Shown here: positions 23,942 to 32,439 of the stretch, piece after piece
Position numbering within the stretch: the stretch's first letter is position 1
Layout of the letters: every line of letters starts with the position of its first letter
Origin: Bermanella sp049115935
GTDB taxonomy: Bacteria > Pseudomonadota > Gammaproteobacteria > Pseudomonadales > Oceanobacteraceae
Length of the DNA stretch: 39,224 bases
Assembly (NCBI GenBank): GCA_049115935.1
Contig: JAGDZK010000062.1
Location: forward strand, 1-39,224
Direction: 5' to 3'
Position numbers and translations under genes: made by a program
Notes under the pieces: generated by a model
What the model saw: only the letters and a program-made list of their open reading frames with translations
What the model was told of the DNA's origin: nothing
The model's database searches: none

Positions 23942-25117
23942 ATGGACGGCGATAGCATAATCTCTATATTAAGTGAGCGGCCAAGGTTGTTGCATGACAG
24001 CCTTGGTAAACGCTACACACTTAAACAATACCCCATTGAAGCTCAGCTATTAAGCAAGCTTGAGCCGACTACAAAGCTCATCGTTTTGGATTTCATTGAG
24101 CATGGCCCAGAAGCCCTCGAGCTGATTAAAAAGATCCGAGATAAAGGTGGCTTTGACCAAGTACCTATTATTGTTTTAGAAGGTGAGCATTTACATCACT
24201 CCAGTATTCAAGCATTTGAAATGGGATGCGATGATATTATTGATAAAGGGGTGGATGAGGCGGAGATAGCCCTTCGATGTGAAAAACTCATATTCAACAA
24301 AATAGCCAGTGATCAACTACAAGCCCAAGTAAAACAAGCCACTGAACTTGCCTTTATTGCCATGTCAGATACCTCTGACTTGGGTATTAATATTCAATTT
24401 TTACTTGAAGTACACCAATGTAATAATTTGGATGAACTGGGCATGCGTCTGCTTCAAGCAGTAAACGCTTATGGCTTAAAAGCCAGCGTACAGTTACGAA
24501 GTGAAATGGGTACCAAAAACATGGAGGCCTCAGGTATGGAGCGCGAGCTTGAGTCAAAGCTCATGTGGGAATTAAAAGATGACGGGCGCTACATAGATTT
24601 TGGCAAACGCAGCGTGATGAATTACGAGCAGGTGTCTGTATTGGTTAAAGATATGCCTGTGGATGATGATAAAAAATACGGTGCGTTAAAAGACAACCTA
24701 TTTTCCTTGTTACAAGGAGCCGATGCACGGCTAAAAGCATTAGAAAATGTACAGCAGGTGGAAGACCAGCAGCAAATGGTGAGAAGCCTATCTGTCAAAA
24801 TGCAAAACATGATGGAAGATATTGATGAAGGCTACCAAGGTGTTATGAAAAGCATCGCAGATGTGGTTGAAAATATGTCGGACGGCATTAACGAGGTGAT
24901 TGTTAATCTAGCGCTTCATGAAGAGCAGGAACGGGCCCTGGAAAAAGTAATGGACTATGGGGTGCAAACCACCAATGCAATATTCTCTAAGGGTTTGCAG
25001 CTAGATGAAGATTTCCAAAAAGTGATTAAAGAGCTCGGCGTATTTTTATCAAACGATAAAGTAAAATTCACCGCCGAGCAGCGCAAGAAATTATTAAAAA
25101 TCATCAATGAAAGCTAA
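23942..25117 (+). CDS. Receiver-like protein with long helical C-terminus
   Basis: A 391-residue protein. Residues about 1-115 resemble a CheY-type receiver: LIVLD50 would be the phospho-acceptor strand and DK102 the conserved lysine, exactly 52 residues on as in CheY. The Thr/Ser position is E80 and the first beta-strand with its acidic pair is missing from the ATG start, though the frame continues upstream (see findings). Residues about 110-391 are mostly helical and acidic, with no recognised output domain, HTH or GGDEF. The function is unknown. It is downstream of the LuxR-type gene by 64 nt and may be cotranscribed. ATG 23942 lacks a good ribosome binding site. Confidence 0.7.
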   Translation: MDGDSIISILSERPRLLHDSLGKRYTLKQYPIEAQLLSKLEPTTKLIVLDFIEHGPEALELIKKIRDKGGFDQVPIIVLEGEHLHHSSIQAFEMGCDDIIDKGVDEAEIALRCEKLIFNKIASDQLQAQVKQATELAFIAMSDTSDLGINIQFLLEVHQCNNLDELGMRLLQAVNAYGLKASVQLRSEMGTKNMEASGMERELESKLMWELKDDGRYIDFGKRSVMNYEQVSVLVKDMPVDDDKKYGALKDNLFSLLQGADARLKALENVQQVEDQQQMVRSLSVKMQNMMEDIDEGYQGVMKSIADVVENMSDGINEVIVNLALHEEQERALEKVMDYGVQTTNAIFSKGLQLDEDFQKVIKELGVFLSNDKVKFTAEQRKKLLKIINES

Positions 25118-25133
25118 GTGCACAGCACTTAGC
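25113..25133. terminator. Hairpin across two convergent stop codons
   Basis: GCTAAGTGC (25113-25121) pairs perfectly with GCACTTAGC (25125-25133), loop ACA. It includes the stop codon of the receiver-like gene (25115-25117) and that of the LysR gene (25129-25131). No T-run is present, so it may block read-through or protect both 3' ends rather than act as a standard terminator. Confidence 0.6.
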
Positions 25134-26064
25134 GATTCAATGCTCCGCAGCTATGCATTTCTGAAAAGTCCACATTCCACGGTTGTTCTGAACGCAACGC
25201 TTCAACAATGTAATCGACAAACGATCTAACCTTGACGCTCAAGTGACGGTTACTCGGGTAAAGCGCGTGGATTGGCGTACTGGTATTAGACCAATCACAA
25301 AGCAATGGAATCAAACGGCCCGCTTTAATATCTTCTGCACACAAAAATGCAGGCAAGCGAGAAACGCCCAAACCGTTCAGGGCCATTTTGCGCATACTTA
25401 ACGCATCGTTTACTTGTACTTTAGGTTTAAGGTCCACACTCACACTTTCTGGTGTGTCATATTCCCAAGTATTGCGAGCATTCCAGCCAAGAGTTGTATG
25501 CTCATATAATTCTTTTGGGTGGCTAGGGGAGCCATGCTTTTCAATGTAAGACGGGCTGGCACAGGTAACGGTTTGTACGCTGCCCAGAGAGCGGGCAATA
25601 AGTGAAGAGTCTGCAAGGTGACCCACGCGAAACGCCACATCGATGCCTTCTTGTATTAAGTCCAATGGCTGGTCGGTTAATACAATATCCAGTTGTATCT
25701 CGGGGTTCTTTTGTAGGAACTCAGACACAAGATCACTTAATACTTCAGCGCCAAACAACATGGGTGCGGTAATGCGCAATAACCCTTTAGGCTTGGATTG
25801 CATTTCAGTAACAGCAATATTGGCCTCTTCCACATCACCAATAATACGTGAGCACTGATTGTAATAGGCGCTGCCAGTATCGGTTAAGCTTAAAGTACGA
25901 GTGGTGCGCTGTAGCAAACGCACACCCAAGCGTTCTTCAAGCTGCGTGATTTTACGGCTAACAGTGGATTTAGGTAGTCCAAGGTTTTTAGCCGCCCCTG
26001 TAAAGCTGCCTGCATCTACGACTTTAACGAAGATGGCAATTTCATTGAGATCAAATTGTTCCAT
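25129..26064 (-). CDS. LysR-family transcriptional regulator
   Basis: A 311-residue LysR regulator: N-terminal winged HTH (FDLNEIAIFVKVVDAGSFTGAAKNLGLPKSTVSRKITQLEERLGVRLLQRTTR) and a C-terminal substrate-binding domain from about 90. The helix-turn-helix and the IDVAFRVGHL and ASPSYIEKHG blocks place it in the CrgA/AaeR-like subgroup that often controls aromatic, aldehyde or fatty compound genes. It is divergent from the FadL-type gene and a candidate operator lies between. The effector is unknown. Confidence 0.93.
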   Translation of the reverse strand: MEQFDLNEIAIFVKVVDAGSFTGAAKNLGLPKSTVSRKITQLEERLGVRLLQRTTRTLSLTDTGSAYYNQCSRIIGDVEEANIAVTEMQSKPKGLLRITAPMLFGAEVLSDLVSEFLQKNPEIQLDIVLTDQPLDLIQEGIDVAFRVGHLADSSLIARSLGSVQTVTCASPSYIEKHGSPSHPKELYEHTTLGWNARNTWEYDTPESVSVDLKPKVQVNDALSMRKMALNGLGVSRLPAFLCAEDIKAGRLIPLLCDWSNTSTPIHALYPSNRHLSVKVRSFVDYIVEALRSEQPWNVDFSEMHSCGALNR

Positions 26065-26349
26065 GGTAATGCCTGCTTAAAATCTATTACTGTTCGTATT
26101 GTGGAACAATAATTCTGTTCGCGCCAGTTATTTTTAGTGGTACATATGTACTCTAATTTTTTCTATCTTGTATGTTTATTGAACGAAATCATATAAAACA
26201 GTGAGTTTTTAGCTAAATTTAAGTGGTGGCTTCTTTTGTCCATTGGCATACTTCGGCGCAAATTTTCCAATTATAAAAATAAATGTGGAAGACAGGGTCG
26301 TACAGTTTTTAGCTACGACGAACTTTAGCTTGTTAAAAAGGTAAATATC
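26065..26349. promoter_or_regulatory. LysR/fadL divergent intergenic region
   Basis: A palindrome ATTGT-GGA-ACAAT at 26098-26110 fits the T-N11-A LysR box pattern and lies 34 nt upstream of the LysR start, as expected for autoregulation. Nearer the FadL gene, GTCGTA (26297-26302) and TACGAC (26314-26319) form a hairpin in the likely leader. Promoter hexamers are not clear. Confidence 0.4.
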
Positions 26350-27795
26350 GTGATCAACAAAAAAATAGCACTAAGATCAGCGATTGTGGCGGCGAGCATC
26401 CTGCCATCTCTTGCAATGGCCTCTGGTTATAAACTAAATGAACAATCTGCTGCTGGTATGGGTACTGCTCACGCTGGCCGCGCAGCCATGGCTGAAGACG
26501 CGTCTGTAGTATTCTACAACCCAGCGGCCATGACTGAATTAGACCGTGCACAAATGACGGCTGGTTTTACTTATATTAAAGGTAATGGTGAGTTTGACGG
26601 AACTGCAACTGATGTTGCTGGCCAGCCAATTACGGCAGATGATGATGCTTATTCAGATGGTGGGAACTTTCTGGGTGAGTCTTTCATTCCTTTTTTCTAC
26701 TACGCGCGTCCAATTAACGAAAAAGTATCTGTTGGCCTTGGTGTGTTCACACCGTTTGGTACCAAAACAAATTATGAAGATGACTTCGTAGGTGGTGGTT
26801 TTGCCGATGAAACATCGCTAATTTCTTTTGAAATTGCGCCAACGATTGCATATCAAATAAATGATGAGCTTAGCATTGGTGGTGGCATTGATGTTGTGTA
26901 TATGGAAGGCTTACTTTCTAAGTCAGTAGATTCAATTCCAGGAGCAGTTAACCCAGCATTCGCAGGTTTTGAGAATCACTATGAAGTGAAGGGTGATGAC
27001 TGGGGTGTTGGCTGGAATTTCGGTGCTTACTATCAGTTAAGTGAAGCAACAACGCTTGGTTTTACATATCGCTCTGAGATTGAATTTGAACTGGAGGGTG
27101 ACTCTGAGTTTGATCGTGAATTTAAATATTATGACAAAACTTCTGGTTCAGTTAAGAGCTTTGGTAATATCCGCCCTCAGGCATCAAAAGTTCCTTTAAC
27201 CACTCCTGCTTCAGCAACATTAGCCGTAACGCACCAATTCAACGATGAACTACTTCTTCAAGCCGGTGCCACTTGGACGGGCTGGTCTTCATTTAAATCG
27301 TTTGATGTGATTGCTACTGAAAACACAGGTCCAATGGTGCCGCATCCTGCTGACCCTACTCAAGTCGTCCCTTCCGATGGTGTGATTGATATTTCGGATG
27401 TATCTCAAATTAATGGTCTTAAAGACGGCTACATCGGCCATATTGATGAACGTTGGGTGGATGTATGGGCGGTTGCGTTTGGTGGTACTTACCAGCTAAA
27501 CGACAAACTAGCCCTGCGTGCAGGTTATGCTTATGACCAATCGCCAGTTCGTGATGAATTCCGTACAGCTCGTGTACCTTCTTCTGATCGTCAGTGGGTA
27601 ACACTGGGTGCGGGTTATACTGTTAATCAAGATCTGTCTTTTGACGTAGCCGCTGGTTACTTGTTCATGTACCCAATGGATCTAAGTGAAAAGAACAAAA
27701 ATCTTGATAATCAAGAAATTGGTGATGCTAGTGTAACGGGCGAATACGAAATCGACGTATTTGGTTTGTCTGCTCAGGTGAACTACAAGTTCTAA
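26350..27795 (+). CDS. FadL-family outer-membrane transport protein
   Basis: A 481-residue outer-membrane beta-barrel with a signal peptide (cut near LAMA|SGY). The N-terminus SGYKLNEQSAAGMGTAHAGRAAMAEDASVVFYNPAAM is diagnostic of FadL/TodX proteins, which pass long-chain fatty acids or hydrophobic aromatics across the outer membrane. The C-terminus ends in QVNYKF with the final Phe. The start is GTG 26350 with AAAAAGG about 8 nt upstream. It is likely regulated by the divergent LysR gene and fits the lipid-use theme of the nearby lipase. Confidence 0.95.
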   Translation: MINKKIALRSAIVAASILPSLAMASGYKLNEQSAAGMGTAHAGRAAMAEDASVVFYNPAAMTELDRAQMTAGFTYIKGNGEFDGTATDVAGQPITADDDAYSDGGNFLGESFIPFFYYARPINEKVSVGLGVFTPFGTKTNYEDDFVGGGFADETSLISFEIAPTIAYQINDELSIGGGIDVVYMEGLLSKSVDSIPGAVNPAFAGFENHYEVKGDDWGVGWNFGAYYQLSEATTLGFTYRSEIEFELEGDSEFDREFKYYDKTSGSVKSFGNIRPQASKVPLTTPASATLAVTHQFNDELLLQAGATWTGWSSFKSFDVIATENTGPMVPHPADPTQVVPSDGVIDISDVSQINGLKDGYIGHIDERWVDVWAVAFGGTYQLNDKLALRAGYAYDQSPVRDEFRTARVPSSDRQWVTLGAGYTVNQDLSFDVAAGYLFMYPMDLSEKNKNLDNQEIGDASVTGEYEIDVFGLSAQVNYKF

Positions 27796-27835
27796 TTTGA
27801 ACTTATAGAAATGTTTTAAACAAGTTGTCTCTTGT

Positions 27836-27870
27836 GCGCATCTCAGCTTAGCTGGGGTGCGCTTTTTTTT
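27836..27870 (+). terminator. Rho-independent terminator after the FadL gene
   Basis: GCGCATCTCAGC (27836-27847) pairs with GCTGGGGTGCGC (to 27862), with two G-T pairs and a short loop, then eight T's. Confidence 0.88.
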
Positions 27871-27923
27871 GCCTGTTATTTTTGTATTAGCAATGAAGGT
27901 AAGTTTTGTGAAAGCTTGATACT

Positions 27924-27987
27924 TGTGGGAGGGCGCTCGCGCGCGACATTCATATATTAGTTTGTCGCGCGCGAGCGCCCTCCCACA
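27924..27987. repeat. Perfect 25-bp inverted repeat, REP doublet
   Basis: Two arms of 25 bp (27924-27948 and 27963-27987) are exact reverse complements around a 14-nt A/T-rich centre (TTCATATATTAGTT). Each arm starts TGTGGGAGGGCGCTCGCGCG and itself contains a small GCGC-TC-GCGC hairpin. This is the layout of a BIME or a small hairpin transposon mobilised by a RAYT (TnpA-REP) enzyme. The single unit at 12902-12926 is a relative. Confidence 0.92.
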
Positions 27988-28294
27988 TTGTTATGAATAA
28001 CATTATTACATTCGGCTTTGAGTCATTACTTAATACCAGCTTAATATATTGTGGCAAAGAGGTTTTCTAGGCGGTTTTTCGAGAGGGGGATGCGGCTTTA
28101 TTTTGGTGCACTCAAAAGATTAGACCAAATACGCATTAATATTGTGCTGTCTTTTGATGCTCTTGCGCACAAGTGTAGGGCGATGACTTGCAATAGAGTG
28201 ATTGATCTAGTGCTAAGCTGTTGATTTTACTTGAATATAAAATTGGTACGGGGATTGCTAAAAGTAAATATCATTTATTTAAAGTGGCACAAAA
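27988..28294. other. Non-coding stretch before 28295
   Basis: About 300 nt with no supported gene. An unlikely 44-codon frame (28090-28224) has a G-rich sequence directly against its start and no recognisable family. CATTTATTT and other A/T-rich stretches before 28295 may hold the promoter of the next gene. Confidence 0.4.
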
Positions 28295-29170
28295 GTGAAG
28301 CAGCCTATGTACAGCGCCGAAGCAGATATGAGTAACCTGGCCGCATTGCACCAAAATCAGCAATTGCGCATCAAGGCGTTAGATTTAGTTAAGTCCTTAT
28401 TTGAGCAGGTGCGTGTTGTACAGCAACATCGTGCTGCGACGAATGCCGCCCTTGCGGGTAATCCTTTCTTTGAGAGTAAGACTCGTGTACTTGCTCGTGA
28501 AGTGAATTCACGTTTTAAAGAGCTGGAGCGTCAACAACAAGATTGTATGGATGTGATCGACTCTCGCCAATGGGACGATATCCGTAACGCTTGGCAAACG
28601 GTACATTTGCAGTGGCGCCAAGATGAAATTATTGAAAATTTTGAGCTACACAGCCATCTGGTTAAACAGCTATTAACGTATATTTCGATTTTGGGTAACA
28701 AGGTTGAAGATCTAATTGAAACAGGCAGTCAGCATCAGGCATTGAGTCATTATGTGTTAAATGATGTGCCATCCTTTATTGAGTTACTGGGGCAGATTCG
28801 TGCACTGGGTACATCAACGGCGGTTGTGGGCATTATGGATGACGCATGTGAAATGCGTTTGCGCTTTTTGATGGGGCAATTACAAAAACAACAAATTAAG
28901 GTTAAGCAGCAAGCTCAGCACCTAAGCCAAGAAGCATTAGAAATTACGTCTTCACTGATTGATGCTTTGTTGTGTGAGCCTAAGCTGGAGCGTTTAACGG
29001 GTATTGTGATGCATGACTTACTCAGCGGTCGCGATATCGTGACCAGTGCGGATGAAATATTTACCTTAAGTACTCAAATTATTGATGCCCATTATAATGT
29101 GATGAATGAGGGTTTACGTATGTTACGTTTAAGTATGGATAAGCGCATGCAAGCCTGGGTGAGCCGTTAG
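28295..29170 (+). CDS. Soluble helical protein resembling an MCP sensor domain
   Basis: A 291-residue protein with no signal peptide or transmembrane segment and almost entirely helical. The segment from about 150 to 190 (HYVLNDVPSFIELLGQIRALGTSTAVVGIM) resembles the four-helix sensor region of some methyl-accepting chemotaxis proteins (YxxxxLVxxLPxLxExLGxLRxxG), but HAMP and signalling domains are absent. It may be a detached sensor or an adaptor. The start used is GTG 28295; ATG 28307 and ATG 28328 are alternatives, none with a good ribosome binding site. A hairpin CTCGC/GCGAG follows the stop at 29178-29191. The function is unknown. Confidence 0.7.
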   Translation: MKQPMYSAEADMSNLAALHQNQQLRIKALDLVKSLFEQVRVVQQHRAATNAALAGNPFFESKTRVLAREVNSRFKELERQQQDCMDVIDSRQWDDIRNAWQTVHLQWRQDEIIENFELHSHLVKQLLTYISILGNKVEDLIETGSQHQALSHYVLNDVPSFIELLGQIRALGTSTAVVGIMDDACEMRLRFLMGQLQKQQIKVKQQAQHLSQEALEITSSLIDALLCEPKLERLTGIVMHDLLSGRDIVTSADEIFTLSTQIIDAHYNVMNEGLRMLRLSMDKRMQAWVSR

Positions 29171-29177
29171 TGATTCA

Positions 29178-29287
29178 CTCGCGGGTGCGAGTTCGTACGA
29201 TGGTTAATATCTAAATTAGATTGATAATGTAGATTATTAGGTCGGGCATTGCCCGACATAGACAGTTGACGGTGGGCAATGCCCACC
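29178..29287. repeat. Cluster of three short palindromes
   Basis: CTCGC-GGGT-GCGAG (29178-29191), GTCGGGC-ATT-GCCCGAC (29241-29257) and GGTGGGC-AAT-GCCCACC (29271-29287). The last two belong to the GGGTGGGCATTGCCC-type intergenic repeat common in gammaproteobacteria. They separate the convergent genes at 28295 and 29341. Confidence 0.75.
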
Positions 29288-29296
29288 CTAAAAAAC

Positions 29297-29331
29297 ATCT
29301 AACATCTAACATCTAACATCTAACATCTAAC
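29297..29331 (+). repeat. Perfect heptamer tandem array (ATCTAAC x5)
   Basis: Five exact ATCTAAC copies, plus a partial unit. It lies just after the stop codon of the minus-strand TonB-dependent receptor, the same relation as the GTCTAAC array has to the thiolase. Confidence 0.93.
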
Positions 29332-29340
29332 ATCACACGG

Positions 29341-31383
29341 TCAAAATACCAGTTTGGTACCCACTGAGAATATGGTCGGCAGTGATGTCACGTCTTCGGC
29401 CTCGGTATAGTCTTTGTTGTAACTAATGTCACTTACGTTGGCGCGATTATATAAATTGATGATTTCAAAATATAAGGTGCTGCGCCCTGATAAATCATGA
29501 TCAATGCGGAAGTCTAAACGGTGATAAGCGGATAACCGTTTTGAGTTTGGCGTGCCTTCAATTGGGTCGTAGATGTAAGGGTCAGGGGCACTGCAAGGGT
29601 TATCAGTGTCTATGTTACCGTTGCAGTTATAGTAAGGCTCGGCCCCTGTAATGGGGGTCACTAAACTGCCACTTTGATAGCGCCATTTAAAGCCATAGGA
29701 GGTTTTTTCGTTTTTCTGATACGAGGCCACTAGGTTAACAATCCATGGGCGGTCAAGCTCGTAATCAATCTCTTGCTTAGTATCTTCATTTTCACGCTTG
29801 GTTTTGCTGTAAGCCACACTGAACCAGCCATACCACTTATCGGTTAAGTTTTTATTGATTAATAACTCAAGACCATAGGCTGTGCCGTTAGCATTATTTA
29901 AATATGGTGGCGTGGTGTTTTTGGTGTTAGCAGCCACTAGGTTGTCGATGTCTTTATAGTACACCTCAAGTTTGGTGCTTAATGAGTCATCAATTTGGTG
30001 CTCAAAACCCACTACATAGTGGTTAGCAATGGGTTGTTTTAGGTCTGGGTTACCCAACTCTTTTGCAATAAAACGAAACTCACGAATAAACTGGCTATGA
30101 CGACCAACGGCCGCTGTTAATGTCCAGCTATCATTTAAGGTATAACGGCTGGAAATTCTAGGTTGTAGAAGTTGTTCTTCGTTGAAATCGTTGTAGCTAT
30201 TGCCTAAACCAAGGGTCACTTCTAGGTCGGGTGTGGCTAGCCAGTCATAGGCCACAAATGTATATAACCCATTGATGGTGAGTGTGTCGTTATTATCAAA
30301 TACTTCACCAAGTGAAGCAGGAGGGCACTCATCACCCACTTCCTCGTTACAAGGGGAATATAGGCCGTTAGATGTGTACTCGATTTCAGTGTTGCTTAGG
30401 TCAAAACCATATCGAAACGTGTCTCCGTTATTAAGGGGCGTGAAATAATAATTTTTTAGGCGGTGTTCGTAGTTGATAGCATCTAATTCAAACAAGGTGC
30501 CCACAGAAAAGCTTACGTCTTCTTCTTTGCGGCTAAGGGACAAAATGGTTGCTGTGCCCCCATCCAATACTGTGTCAAATATAATGCCTTGGTTGTGATA
30601 ATAGGTATCGGCATCGAGCCCGCCAGCAAGGGCCGGTTCACGTGCTAAGTCATCGGATTCAGGGCCAAAGTCGATGCCCACGCTGTCGTTTGCACCGGTT
30701 GAAATAAAACGTAAATTTGAAACAGGACTGATGCGCCATTGATATTTAAATTGATAGTCGCTGTTTTTAGGCACCTCAGTGAAGGTCAGTTCATCTTCAT
30801 CCACAAAATTCTCAACATAAAACTCTAATAAACTGCGGCGATAGGAAAAATAAAAGGCGCTGTCATCGCTTACCGCCCCTTCAACTAAGCCGCCCACTCG
30901 TAAAAAACTTAAATCTAATGTGGTGCGAATAGGTTCTTGGTAAGGGTCGCGTAGTTTTGTCGCTAATACGGCGCCAATGGCATTACTGTATTCTGGCCCC
31001 CAAGCGCCTGCTTTTAGGCTGAAGTCTTCGATGATGTTGTCGTTGTAGGTACTACCGCCATCGTTATGAAAAACATAGCCAACAGGTAAAAAGTCAGTGA
31101 TATAAATATTGTCGTTAGGACTAGAACCACGCACGGCAGGGACACTAAACGGGCCGAATCCACCTAAAACCACACCTGGCAGTGCTTCTACTGCTTTCAA
31201 TGGGTCATTACCGGCACCTGGTACTTTTAATAGTTTCTCTGTGCTGATTTGCGGGCCTTTAAGTTCACTACCACTGACATTGATGGTGGAAAGCTCGGCC
31301 ACATCCTCATCTGAGGTTTGTGCATGGCTAAAGAGGCTTAGAGCACTTAACGATAATGCTGTGAGTAAAATCGAACGATTCAT
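29341..31383 (-). CDS. TonB-dependent outer-membrane receptor
   Basis: A 680-residue exported protein with a signal peptide (cut near FSHA|QTS). The plug region is seen from about 33: STINVSGSELKG, then LKAVEALPGVVLGGFGPFSVPAVRGSSPNDNIYITDFLPVGYVF, followed by a barrel ending in SVGTKLVF with terminal Phe. The repertoire of substrates (siderophores, vitamins, sugars, oligomers) cannot be told. It has no exbB/exbD/tonB neighbour, so it must use a remote TonB system. The preceding minus-strand gene (31480) ends with its own terminator, so this receptor is transcribed alone. Confidence 0.9.
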   Translation of the reverse strand: MNRSILLTALSLSALSLFSHAQTSDEDVAELSTINVSGSELKGPQISTEKLLKVPGAGNDPLKAVEALPGVVLGGFGPFSVPAVRGSSPNDNIYITDFLPVGYVFHNDGGSTYNDNIIEDFSLKAGAWGPEYSNAIGAVLATKLRDPYQEPIRTTLDLSFLRVGGLVEGAVSDDSAFYFSYRRSLLEFYVENFVDEDELTFTEVPKNSDYQFKYQWRISPVSNLRFISTGANDSVGIDFGPESDDLAREPALAGGLDADTYYHNQGIIFDTVLDGGTATILSLSRKEEDVSFSVGTLFELDAINYEHRLKNYYFTPLNNGDTFRYGFDLSNTEIEYTSNGLYSPCNEEVGDECPPASLGEVFDNNDTLTINGLYTFVAYDWLATPDLEVTLGLGNSYNDFNEEQLLQPRISSRYTLNDSWTLTAAVGRHSQFIREFRFIAKELGNPDLKQPIANHYVVGFEHQIDDSLSTKLEVYYKDIDNLVAANTKNTTPPYLNNANGTAYGLELLINKNLTDKWYGWFSVAYSKTKRENEDTKQEIDYELDRPWIVNLVASYQKNEKTSYGFKWRYQSGSLVTPITGAEPYYNCNGNIDTDNPCSAPDPYIYDPIEGTPNSKRLSAYHRLDFRIDHDLSGRSTLYFEIINLYNRANVSDISYNKDYTEAEDVTSLPTIFSVGTKLVF

Positions 31384-31424
31384 ATAGCGATCCTGCTATG
31401 TTTTTATTTTGCGCAGACTGTAAC

Positions 31425-31456
31425 AAAAAACCAGCAAGGAAAGAACGCCTTGCTGG
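31425..31456 (-). terminator. Rho-independent terminator of the DUF523/DUF1722 gene
   Basis: CCAGCAAGG (31431-31439) pairs with CCTTGCTGG (31448-31456), with six T's on the minus strand. The receptor promoter must lie between this and 31383. Confidence 0.9.
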
Positions 31457-31479
31457 CAGGTTAATTAATATTTAATACA

Positions 31480-32439
31480 TTAGATGGCGTTACGTAGACC
31501 CAGTTCATAAGGGTGAGGGTTTAGATATTTTTGTTTACGTAAATAGTTGTCATCATCTGTGTGCTTTTTAATGTGATGGTTAAGCAAGGTGAGGGGCACA
31601 ACAATGGGAACCAAGCCAGTACGATATTGATCAACTAACGCTAGCATTTCTTGTTTCTCATCGGCACTTAAGTCGTTTTTAAGATAGCCCTGCAAGTGCT
31701 GCAGAACATTGGTGTTTTTTTTGCGATTGGCTATGTGCTTCAGTGCATCCATAAATGTTGTAATGTAATCATGAGCAATTTCATTTAATGGTTTTGCTTT
31801 TAAGTTACTTAGTGATTGCCCTAATACTTGGTAGCTTTGAATGTGGTGGGCCATTAATAGATATTTATAGCGCACGTGAAAGTCTAATAAACTTTTTGAT
31901 GTGACATTACTTGCAACATTTTCTTGCCAATCATGAAATGCCATGACGCGAGTAATGAAGTTCTCTCGGATCATAGCATCGCTTAATCGACCGGCTTCTT
32001 CTTTTGGCATCAAGGGTAATAAGCGGTCAAGTTCTGCGGCATAAATACCTTGCGCAACCTCCAGTGGGTTACCATTTTCATGATAAAGCTTTACCCGTGT
32101 ATAACCGCAGCTAGGACTTTTTTGCATGAAAATATAGCCACAGCTATCGGTTAACTGGCTAGCTTGCTGTTTTGCATAATCTTTAAGTTGTTGTGTAAAG
32201 CGAACATTGTTGTCATCACTTAAAGCCGCTTCAATTCCGGTTTCGTTGTTACCTGAAGTTGTAATGAGACGAATTGGCTTTCTAGGTACACCCATTCCAA
32301 TTCCCATTTCAGGGCAAATAGGGGTGTAATCAAAGTATTCTGATAGGACGTCTTCTAAATATCGAGAGCGTTTATGACCACCGTTATATCGGACTTTTTC
32401 CCCAAGTAAGCAAGCGCTGATGCCAACCTTTATACCCAT
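31480..32439 (-). CDS. DUF523-DUF1722 fusion protein
   Basis: A 319-residue protein. The N-terminal DUF523 part has GISACLLGEKVRYNGGHKR, YTPICPEMGIGMGVPRKPIRL and FMQKSPSCGY, with conserved cysteines. The C-terminal DUF1722 (YbgA-like) part, from about 190, has FHVRYKYLLMAHHIQSYQVLGQ and KALKHIANRKKN-like stretches. This two-domain protein is widespread in proteobacteria, often beside a MerR regulator and photolyase (phr), neither of which is visible here. Its biochemical role is not known; the cysteines suggest metal or Fe-S binding (inference). Confidence 0.92.
   Translation of the reverse strand: MGIKVGISACLLGEKVRYNGGHKRSRYLEDVLSEYFDYTPICPEMGIGMGVPRKPIRLITTSGNNETGIEAALSDDNNVRFTQQLKDYAKQQASQLTDSCGYIFMQKSPSCGYTRVKLYHENGNPLEVAQGIYAAELDRLLPLMPKEEAGRLSDAMIRENFITRVMAFHDWQENVASNVTSKSLLDFHVRYKYLLMAHHIQSYQVLGQSLSNLKAKPLNEIAHDYITTFMDALKHIANRKKNTNVLQHLQGYLKNDLSADEKQEMLALVDQYRTGLVPIVVPLTLLNHHIKKHTDDDNYLRKQKYLNPHPYELGLRNAI

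Noticed and set aside
27924..27987. Rho-independent terminator
   Set aside because: The 25-bp arms have no T-run and a true terminator already follows the FadL gene at 27836-27870.
28090..28224. 44-codon frame upstream of 28295
   Set aside because: The G-rich stretch directly touches the ATG, leaving no spacer, and the peptide has no recognisable character.
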